A stretch of DNA of 5,385 nucleotides, taken from positions 1 through 5,385 of the forward strand of contig CAKUXU010000057.1 in assembly GCA_934700635.1 (NCBI GenBank), written 5' to 3'. A program made the translations under genes and the position numbers. The notes under the pieces are model-generated. The model made no database searches. It was given only the letters and a program-made list of their open reading frames with translations, and was not told the DNA's origin. Below are positions 1 to 5,385 of the stretch, piece by piece. This DNA is from an uncultured Eubacteriales bacterium (GTDB taxonomy: Bacteria > Bacillota > Clostridia > Oscillospirales > Acutalibacteraceae). Each line of letters opens with the position of its first letter. The stretch's first letter is position 1.

Positions 1-1
1 A

Positions 2-361
2 AAAACATATGGAAGAAAATATATAAAAGGTGGACTTATCCACCCAGATCTTCATAACGGTTACCTCACTATTTTAGTTTCATGTGGAATAATAGGTTTT
101 TTGATTTTCGCAGTATTTTCATTTTTAGTCTCATTAGATATATGTAAATATCTTTTTGTTTGTCTAGGTCAAAATAATTTTGGAGTTTTTTGCAAACTAT
201 TTTCAGCTTTGGTATCATACTGCGGATACTGCTTATTTGAAAAAGCAATTCTTTTTGATATGACATTCATGGTAGGATTTTTTTGGTCCATACTTGGTTA
301 CACTATATCATATATTCACAGTGTTGAAGATTTAACTCCAAACAAATATTTAAAAACTTAA
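2..361 (+). CDS. O-antigen ligase/polymerase-like membrane protein (Wzy_C type), C-terminal fragment
   Basis: The frame is open from the left edge to the TAA at 359-361, so the start lies outside the window and 119 residues are visible. A TTG at 101 is an internal Leu codon, not a start. Visible residues 14-32 contain HPDLHNGYL followed by VSCGIIGFLIF, which matches the HNxxL...GIIG signature at the C-terminal end of the Wzy_C/O-antigen ligase family. About three hydrophobic segments follow (visible residues roughly 22-45, 65-82 and 88-108), and the FEKAILF...FFWSILGY pattern is also typical of this family's end. Known members join or polymerise undecaprenyl-linked glycans on the outer face of the membrane. 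In a Gram-positive cell this would mean a capsule or other surface polysaccharide; the substrate cannot be told from here. Nfo starts 27 bases downstream, so co-transcription is likely. The family call rests on one motif and topology. Confidence 0.72.
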   Translation, partial: KTYGRKYIKGGLIHPDLHNGYLTILVSCGIIGFLIFAVFSFLVSLDICKYLFVCLGQNNFGVFCKLFSALVSYCGYCLFEKAILFDMTFMVGFFWSILGYTISYIHSVEDLTPNKYLKT

Positions 362-371
362 CTTAAAAAAT

Positions 372-377
372 AAGGAG
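372..377 (+). promoter_or_regulatory. Ribosome binding site of nfo
   Basis: AAGGAG lies 11 bases before the ATG at 389. It fixes the true start of endonuclease IV at 389, well upstream of the ATG at 550 that begins the longest unbroken frame. The ATG at 550 has no Shine-Dalgarno sequence before it. The 11-base spacing is slightly long but workable. Confidence 0.75.
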
Positions 378-388
378 TTTAAAAATTT

Positions 389-1239
389 ATGATAAATATA
401 GGATGTCATCTTTCTTCCTCCAAAGGATTCACGGCAATGGCTGAAAACTGCAATAAAATAAATGCTACAGCATTTCAATATTTTACAAGAAATCCTCGAG
501 GCGGAAAACAAAAAAAATAAACCCAACAGACATTAAAACATTTTTTGAAATGAAAAAATCATTAAATTATTCTATAGTTGCTCATGCACCTTATATAATG
601 AATTTATGCTCACATTCCGAAGATATAAGAAATTACTCCGTACATCTATTAAAAGAGGATATAAAAACATGTGAAAATATACCTGGTACATATTACAATT
701 TTCATCCAGGGAGTCACACCGGACAAGGAGTAGAAAAAGGAATAAATCAAATATCAACAGCTTTAAATGAGGTCCTAGAAACAAATCAAAACACCATTGT
801 TTTACTCGAAACAATGGCTGGAAAAGGAACTGAAATCGGTGGAAAATTTGAAGATATAGCAAAAATCATAAATAACATAGAAATAAAAGAAAAAATAGGC
901 GTTTGTTTTGATACTTGTCATGTTTTTGACGCAGGGTACGATATTATAAACAATTTGGAAAACGTTTTAGAAAATTTTGATAAGGTTATAGGAATTTCGA
1001 AATTAAAAGTAGTCCATTTAAATGACAGCAAAAATATTTTAGGTAGCAAAAAAGATAGACATGAGCAACTTGGAAAAGGAAACATCGGAATTAAAGCTAT
1101 AAAAAATATAATTAATAATAAATATTTAAAAGATTTGGTTTTCATTTTAGAAACTCCTCAGGAAAATTTGGAAGGATATGCAAAAGAAATATCACTAATT
1201 AAATCTTGCTACGAAAGCAGTTTGAGTTATGAAAAATAA
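389..1239 (+). pseudogene. nfo: Endonuclease IV (deoxyribonuclease IV), frame broken by a 1-base deletion in an A8 tract
   Basis: Endonuclease IV is a Zn-dependent AP endonuclease of base excision repair that cuts 5' of abasic sites. From ATG 389 the frame gives [14 protein letters not shown] and the family motif FTRNPRGGK, then stops at TAA 518-520. The rest continues one frame over to 1239. Adding one A to the A8 run at 510-517 (or a -1 shift there) joins the parts into a 283-residue protein, close to the usual length of about 280. In repaired numbering all nine metal ligands of the E. coli enzyme have counterparts: H66, H106 (NFHPGSH), E141 (LETMAGKG), D175 and H178 (FDTCHVFD), H210 (VHLNDSK), D223 and H225 (DRH), E255 (LETP). 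The downstream part is well conserved with no further damage, so the break is recent, a sequence error, or tolerated through slippage. The open frame from ATG 550 (229 residues) would lack the first 54 residues, including the first strand of the TIM barrel, and has no ribosome binding site. The end overlaps the next gene by 11 bases. Identity is very sure; whether it is a true pseudogene is not. Confidence 0.93.
510..517 (+). repeat. A8 homopolymer tract at the nfo frame break
   Basis: Eight A residues follow CGGAAAAC. Read in frame they give CAA AAA AAA and then TAA. Positions 511-517 form A AAA AAA, a canonical -1 slippery heptamer, directly before the stop. With nine A's the gene would be intact. 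A GAGG at 498-501, nine bases upstream, resembles the Shine-Dalgarno-like stimulator of E. coli dnaX frameshifting, but the same bases encode the conserved RGG of the family, so coding alone could explain it. A8 runs also occur at 3365-3372 and 4178-4185 in the next gene without breaking its frame. Confidence 0.85.
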
Positions 1240-4200
1240 AGAAATTACAGAAATAAAATATAAAGGAGGAGAATTAAGCGAAGCAATTATAGCTTTGCTT
1301 GATCCTTTTTTCGAAAAATTATCTAAAAAAGGTATAAAAAATACAATAAAAGAGTTCGTCCCTGATATAGACTTAGATGATTTTGTTTTAAGAAAAATAA
1401 AAACTCAGCTTTCAAAGCAAAGGGTTATAGAACTTAATAATATATATCTCGACAAAGTTTATATACAATACAGATTCAGTGGTGTTCAAATAGAACCTTC
1501 TGGAATCATGAGATTTGCCGTTAAAAAAATAACTATAACTGATAATCAAATACTAAAATCATTTGAAAGCATATTAAAACAAATAGAAGAAAAATATATT
1601 TTAAACAGGGAATATATTTTGCATAAAATAGATGAAATAATTGTAAGTCTTTCAAGTATGGAAATATACAAACCAAAAAATTCAAGAGAAAAAACTCTAT
1701 ATGATTTAGCTATGCTAATTTTACTTAATTACTATGAGTCAAATAAAAATTCACCCCTACCAAAATGGATAAATAGTGCAATTAAAAATGTAAGTAAAGG
1801 TAAGTTTTTAAACTCTTGGATAAAAATTTTAATAGAATATATTTCTGAAGTTATAGCAGATGTAAGTGAGAATGTATTTTTCAATTTTAAAGTTACTTTT
1901 GACTCTCTAATGGTAAGAATTATATTAGATAAAAAAACAAATAACGGTCAAATTTCAAAATTACTTAAAATACTTAATATAGACGTTCGAAAAATAATTT
2001 ATAATTTTGCAAAAAGTTATATAAGTCCAAGCTTTATAAAAGGTATCGGAGAAATTCTTGCAGACGTTTCCAGCTATTTTTTGAGTACAGTGGAAAATAA
2101 AAAGATTATTTATGATGAGTCCAGTCCGGAACCTTTTAACATAACTGTTTCTATCGGTAAAGATTTTAATACAGAAAGAGCTTTCAGGTGGTACACTTCC
2201 TCAAAAATAAAAGATTATTTTATTTATTACTCTCAAGATAAAGAATTTAAAAACTTTAAAAAAATAAAATCTGTTTGTGAAGAAGTACCTAAAACCTTCC
2301 CTTTTATAAGTCTAGGACTAATATCTGGATATAAAATATCTAAAATAAATAAACACTCTGCATGCATAGAAAATTTAAATCCTGGAAAGCTTTATTACAA
2401 AATATGCACCGAAGATAAAACAACAAATTCACCGGTTTATACTTTAGATATTAAAAATCCAAATGAGCCTACAGCAAGTTTCATAATATTTGCAGACTCT
2501 CAAGGAATGATAAAACAAGATTACGAAACATTTTTAAAAGCAGCAAATACAGGTCTTTCGAAAAACAAGCATGATTTTATAGTGCATTTAGGAGATTTCG
2601 TAGACGACGGAAACAACGAAGAGTACTGGAAGTGGGTTTTAGACTCTAAATTTTGGAAAGAAAATGTATGTATTCCACTTGCAGGAAACCATGAATCTCA
2701 CCGCAATGCTTTGGCAGTCCGTGAAGGAGTAGAAAACTCCGTTTACAGTCATTTTAACGTTCAAAATTTACCAGCTCAAAACACATCTAAAGGTATTTAC
2801 TATTCTTTCGAATATAAAAATGCAACATTTGTTGTATTAAATACAAATACTTCCGAGTCTGGAATTGACGAAATACAGTATCAATACGCTTTAGATGTTT
2901 TTAAAAAATCGAAAAGCAATTGGAAAATACTTTTTACTCATAAGAGTCCTTACTCAAACGGCCCTCACTGCAAAGACCCTGATGTAAAAAATATAGGAAA
3001 TCAAATAAAAGAGCTCGCTTACCAAGGAAATGTAGATTTAGTTTTCGGAGGTCACGATCACGTTTATGTAAGAACAAAAATTTTATCCTACGAAAAAAAT
3101 GCAGGATGCGAAGAAATAATAAAATCAAAAGAAGAAACTACATTTTTAAATCCTTTCGGAACAATATTTGTAATCCCTGGAACAACAGGAGTTAAAAATT
3201 ATAAGCAAAACCTTAAAATTTCTATTCCTGCCGAAAAAATCAAAAATCCGCAAGGACAAGTATATTCAGAGGTAAGCTTTTCTTCATCGGATCTAAAATT
3301 CAAATCGTATGAAGTAAATACAAACACTCAAAAAGTCGAACTAATTGATTCTTTTTCAATTAAGAAAAAAAACAGAAATACTGACAGCCACTACGTTTCT
3401 AATTTAATAAACAGTGTTTCAAATGTTCCTTGGATAGATGATACCGAAAAAATAAATAAAATTCTAAATGATTACAAATCTCTAAGATATCAAGAAAAAT
3501 TAAAAGTTAAAAATTCAGATAAATTTTTTAGAACCCTTAAGATAAAAGAAAAGTATCTTAAAATAACTACAAGTCAAATTTGCAGAGTAAAAACAAAAAA
3601 AGAATTTATCTCAGCACTTGAAAATCCAAAAATAGGAACTATAATAACAGAATGCGAAGAAATAAAATTTAGTGAAAATATTTTCGGGAAAAATGAAATA
3701 GTAATAAACAGACCTCTTTGTATAAGAGGCTGTGCGAAGATTTCAAATATAAATTTTGTTTTGGAAAAATATTCACTGCTTTTGATTTCAGATAGTGTTT
3801 GCATTGATAATACCAGAAAATTGCTTTCTTTTTGTAAATCGAAAAGCATATTCGAGCTTTTAGATAATTCTTGTTTAATCATAAATAATAATGCTTCTGT
3901 TAATTCTTCTTTTGGAATGAAACCAAAAGAAAAAGGAATTAAAATTTCGGGGGAAAATTGCACTTTATATTTAAACAGCTCCAGCTGTAATTTTGTTCAA
4001 AATGGATTTATAGAATCTTTATCCCCTTCTTCAAAAATAATTATAAATTCTGGTAAATATCTTTCTTCAAAAGAAACAATTTTAGCAAATTGTGATCTTG
4101 AAATAAACGGTGGATTCATAAATAGTATAAAAGGTTTAGAAACATCTAAAATAAAAATACACGGCGGAATAATAGGTAAAAAAAATCCTTCAAAAAATGA

Positions 4201-4363
4201 TCATATCCCGATAGAAACAAAAGGAAAATTAATTTTGAATTCAGGAACAATACGATGTTGTGAAAATATTTCAGTTTCAATCAGTAATGAAAAAAATTTA
4301 ATAATAAAAAATGAAAATAAATTAATAAAAGTTGATATCGAAGGAAAAATTATATATAATTAA
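1229..4363 (+). CDS. Large multidomain purple-acid-phosphatase-like metallophosphoesterase with C-terminal beta-helix-like region
   Basis: This 1044-residue protein has four parts. Residues 1 to about 295 match no family I recognise: polar, Lys/Ile/Glu-rich, probably mostly helical. Residues about 300-410 look like the fibronectin-III-like domain found before PAP-type phosphatases (ITVSIGKDF, FRWYTSS, IENLNPGKLYYKI). Residues about 415-660 are a calcineurin-like phosphoesterase with all metal motifs in order: D423-S-Q425, GD456FVD459D, GN487H488E, H571 (LFTHKSPY), and GH609DH611. Motif I has Gln where many relatives have His. Residues about 781-1044 show repeated short strands of the type IxINxG (937, 957, 975, 1001), suggesting a right-handed beta-helix. 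Such enzymes hydrolyse phosphomono- or diesters using two metals; the substrate here is unknown. No signal peptide or membrane segment is seen. The start is firm: an in-frame TGA at 1223-1225 leaves ATG 1229 as the first possible start. It has only a weak ribosome binding site and overlaps the nfo stop (ATGAAAAATAA), suggesting translational coupling. Confidence 0.88.
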   Translation: MKNKEITEIKYKGGELSEAIIALLDPFFEKLSKKGIKNTIKEFVPDIDLDDFVLRKIKTQLSKQRVIELNNIYLDKVYIQYRFSGVQIEPSGIMRFAVKKITITDNQILKSFESILKQIEEKYILNREYILHKIDEIIVSLSSMEIYKPKNSREKTLYDLAMLILLNYYESNKNSPLPKWINSAIKNVSKGKFLNSWIKILIEYISEVIADVSENVFFNFKVTFDSLMVRIILDKKTNNGQISKLLKILNIDVRKIIYNFAKSYISPSFIKGIGEILADVSSYFLSTVENKKIIYDESSPEPFNITVSIGKDFNTERAFRWYTSSKIKDYFIYYSQDKEFKNFKKIKSVCEEVPKTFPFISLGLISGYKISKINKHSACIENLNPGKLYYKICTEDKTTNSPVYTLDIKNPNEPTASFIIFADSQGMIKQDYETFLKAANTGLSKNKHDFIVHLGDFVDDGNNEEYWKWVLDSKFWKENVCIPLAGNHESHRNALAVREGVENSVYSHFNVQNLPAQNTSKGIYYSFEYKNATFVVLNTNTSESGIDEIQYQYALDVFKKSKSNWKILFTHKSPYSNGPHCKDPDVKNIGNQIKELAYQGNVDLVFGGHDHVYVRTKILSYEKNAGCEEIIKSKEETTFLNPFGTIFVIPGTTGVKNYKQNLKISIPAEKIKNPQGQVYSEVSFSSSDLKFKSYEVNTNTQKVELIDSFSIKKKNRNTDSHYVSNLINSVSNVPWIDDTEKINKILNDYKSLRYQEKLKVKNSDKFFRTLKIKEKYLKITTSQICRVKTKKEFISALENPKIGTIITECEEIKFSENIFGKNEIVINRPLCIRGCAKISNINFVLEKYSLLLISDSVCIDNTRKLLSFCKSKSIFELLDNSCLIINNNASVNSSFGMKPKEKGIKISGENCTLYLNSSSCNFVQNGFIESLSPSSKIIINSGKYLSSKETILANCDLEINGGFINSIKGLETSKIKIHGGIIGKKNPSKNDHIPIETKGKLILNSGTIRCCENISVSISNEKNLIIKNENKLIKVDIEGKIIYN
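4332..4360 (+). promoter_or_regulatory. Predicted sigma-A promoter for the carboxypeptidase gene
   Basis: TTGATA (4332-4337) and TATAAT (4355-4360) are separated by exactly 17 bases, matching 5/6 and 6/6 of the consensus. The site lies inside the last codons of the phosphoesterase gene. Transcription would start near 4367, giving a leader of about 36 bases before the ATG at 4403. A second TATAAT at 4372-4377 has no matching -35 element at the right distance. In DNA this rich in A and T, such matches also arise by chance, hence the moderate confidence. Confidence 0.5.
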
Positions 4364-4392
4364 CGAAAGCCTATAATAAAAAGTTATACACT

Positions 4393-4398
4393 AGGAGG
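4393..4398 (+). promoter_or_regulatory. Ribosome binding site of the M15 carboxypeptidase gene
   Basis: A full AGGAGG lies four bases before ATG 4403. The spacing is short, but the core is perfect and no other start nearby competes. It indicates that this gene is translated independently of the phosphoesterase gene upstream, whose stop is 39 bases before this start. Confidence 0.8.
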
Positions 4399-4402
4399 AA
4401 AA

Positions 4403-5338
4403 ATGTTTAAAGAATACAAACATTTAAGTATAAAAGACAGAAGGCGACTTGAATTCTTCAAAAAATCAAGAAACTTTACAAAAAAATTTTTAAAATTAAT
4501 TTTAATATCAACAGGAATAATTTTGCTCTTCATAATAGGGATGTTTTCATTTTATAAATTCCTCGATGAAACTAACTCATCTAATAAGTTTAAAAATTTT
4601 TCAAATAAAATAAATTCAAAATTTAAAGTTCAAAATGAAAATTCAGATTTAGATGAACTAAGTAAAAAAGAATTGGAAAGAGAAACTGAAAAAGAGTCTT
4701 CTATATCTGATTCTTCTAAAAAAGAGGATTACGAATTTGAAGCAAATGCATATAATTTTTCTGAGTGGAATAAAACTGCTCCTGAAGAATTAATGGTAGT
4801 AAATTTCAAAAATTCTATTTCTGAAGACTACAAAGTAAAAACAAAAAATTGTCGGGGAAAAGAAATTAATTCTATTGCATGCCAAGACTTAGAACAAATG
4901 ATAGCAGATGCTCAAAAAGACGGTGCCCGCCTTTGGATATCTTCGGGTTACAGAGATATAAAACGCCAAACAATGCTTTTCAAAAGACAAGTTGAAAGAG
5001 AACTTTCAAAAGAAGTCATAAGTCAGGAAGAAGCTGAGCTTCGAGCATCTAAAATAGTTGCAAAACCATGCACAAGCGAGCATAACACAGGACTTGCAGT
5101 CGATTTTAACGGTGTATGTGATGATTTTTACAAAACAAAAGAATATAAATGGTTAATGGATAATGCTGATAAGTATGGCTTTATAGAAAGATATCAAGAA
5201 AAATGGAAAGAATTGACCGGCGTTATATATGAGCCATGGCATTTCAGATATGTTGGAAAAGAAGAAGCACCAAAAATTAAAGAAAGCGGACTTTGTCTTG
5301 AAGAATATATAAAAAATAAAATCGGAGGAAAAATATGA
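4403..5338 (+). CDS. Membrane-anchored D-Ala-D-Ala carboxypeptidase, VanY-type (peptidase family M15)
   Basis: The 311-residue protein has a basic cytoplasmic N-terminus (residues 1-31), one membrane segment (about 32-51, LILISTGIILLFIIGMFSFY), a charged Ser/Glu/Lys-rich linker (about 52-115), and a C-terminal VanY domain (about 125-305) that would face the cell wall. The zinc site is visible: H227 and D234 in SEHNTGLAVDF (the SxHxxGxAxD motif) and H280 in YEPWHFRYVG. E277 is the expected catalytic base. SSGYRD (180-185) is the conserved substrate-side loop. Family members remove the terminal D-Ala from peptidoglycan stem peptides and so limit cross-linking. There is no vanR/S/H/A/X around it, so a housekeeping wall-trimming role is more likely than glycopeptide resistance. 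The signal anchor does not look cleavable and has no lipobox cysteine. The gene has its own ribosome binding site and probably its own promoter, and its TGA stop overlaps the gltX start (ATGA). Confidence 0.92.
   Translation: MFKEYKHLSIKDRRRLEFFKKSRNFTKKFLKLILISTGIILLFIIGMFSFYKFLDETNSSNKFKNFSNKINSKFKVQNENSDLDELSKKELERETEKESSISDSSKKEDYEFEANAYNFSEWNKTAPEELMVVNFKNSISEDYKVKTKNCRGKEINSIACQDLEQMIADAQKDGARLWISSGYRDIKRQTMLFKRQVERELSKEVISQEEAELRASKIVAKPCTSEHNTGLAVDFNGVCDDFYKTKEYKWLMDNADKYGFIERYQEKWKELTGVIYEPWHFRYVGKEEAPKIKESGLCLEEYIKNKIGGKI
5324..5328 (+). promoter_or_regulatory. Ribosome binding site of gltX
   Basis: GGAGG sits six bases before ATG 5335, inside the last codons of the carboxypeptidase gene. 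With the ATGA overlap it allows both fresh initiation and re-initiation by ribosomes ending the upstream gene. Confidence 0.8.
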
Positions 5339-5385
5339 ATTCAACAGTAAGAACAAGATTTGCACCCAGTCCCACAGGATATATG
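5335..5385 (+). CDS. gltX: Glutamyl-tRNA synthetase, N-terminal fragment
   Basis: Only the first 17 residues are in the window: MNSTVRTRFAPSPTGYM. RFAPSPTG is the start of the class I synthetase region that leads into the HIGH-like motif, and this form is typical of bacterial GluRS; GlnRS usually has RFPPEPNG instead. The enzyme charges tRNA-Glu with glutamate in the cytoplasm. In bacteria without GlnRS it may also charge tRNA-Gln, but that cannot be judged here. The start overlaps the stop of the carboxypeptidase gene by four bases and has a good GGAGG, so the two genes are likely co-transcribed. The discrimination from GlnRS rests on a short stretch, but that stretch is diagnostic. Confidence 0.9.
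   Translation, partial: MNSTVRTRFAPSPTGYM

Noticed and set aside
29..44. Perfect 6-bp hairpin GGTGGA/TCCACC with a 4-base loop
   Set aside because: It lies inside the Wzy-like coding frame, is not followed by a T run, and encodes residues leading into the conserved HPDLHNG motif, so coding constraint explains it.
101..361. An 86-residue gene starting at TTG 101
   Set aside because: The frame is open upstream to the left edge and the Wzy_C motif lies before position 101, so the TTG is internal.
550..1239. Treating ATG 550 as the genuine start of endonuclease IV
   Set aside because: There is no ribosome binding site before it, and the conserved N-terminus (MINIGCH...FTRNPRGGK) is present upstream in another frame with a good AAGGAG.
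3713..3729. Inverted repeat CCTCTT/AAGAGG
   Set aside because: Short, mid-gene and without a T tract; most likely chance within the coding sequence.
3574..3963. A 129-residue open frame on the minus strand
   Set aside because: It is antisense to the phosphoesterase gene, matches no family and arises from the low stop density opposite A-rich codons.
3974..3986. Near-palindrome CAGCTCCAGCTG
   Set aside because: Lies inside the coding frame and is too short to support a binding site in isolation.
4403..5338. Part of a vancomycin resistance cluster
   Set aside because: No vanR, vanS, vanH, ligase or vanX gene is in the window; VanY-type carboxypeptidases are common housekeeping enzymes in Bacillota.

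Overview
The window comes from a very AT-rich bacterial chromosome: coding regions full of A and T, AAA/ATA/TTA/AGA-dominated codons, and strong AGGAGG-type ribosome binding sites. Together with a VanY-type cell-wall carboxypeptidase, this points to a low-GC Bacillota. An anaerobic Tissierellia-like genus such as Parvimonas or Peptoniphilus would fit, but that is a guess from composition and gene style, not a proven assignment.

All genes are on the + strand and tightly packed. From left to right they are: (1) the C-terminal end of an O-antigen ligase/polymerase-like (Wzy_C) membrane protein, cut by the left edge; (2) endonuclease IV (nfo), whose frame is broken by one missing base in an A8 tract at 510-517, although all nine metal ligands survive downstream; (3) a 1044-residue protein with an unrecognised N-terminal region, a fibronectin-III-like domain, a purple-acid-phosphatase-type metallophosphoesterase domain and a C-terminal beta-helix-like region; (4) a membrane-anchored M15/VanY-type D-Ala-D-Ala carboxypeptidase; (5) the first 17 codons of glutamyl-tRNA synthetase (gltX), cut by the right edge.

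Genes 2 and 3 overlap by 11 bases and genes 4 and 5 by 4 bases (ATGA). The gap between 1 and 2 is 27 bases and between 3 and 4 is 39 bases. No rho-independent terminator was seen, so read-through along the whole set is likely. A good sigma-A-like promoter (TTGATA, 17 bases, TATAAT) lies in the last codons of gene 3 and could start a second transcript for the carboxypeptidase and gltX. The genes do not form one obvious pathway: two relate to the cell surface, one to DNA repair, one to translation, and the phosphoesterase has no known substrate.

The two points most worth a second look are the frame break in nfo, which sits exactly on a -1 slippery heptamer followed at once by a stop codon, and the large multidomain phosphoesterase, which cannot have a signal peptide from any upstream start. 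No mobile element, CRISPR array, tRNA or rRNA was seen, and no stretch over 300 bases lacks a gene.
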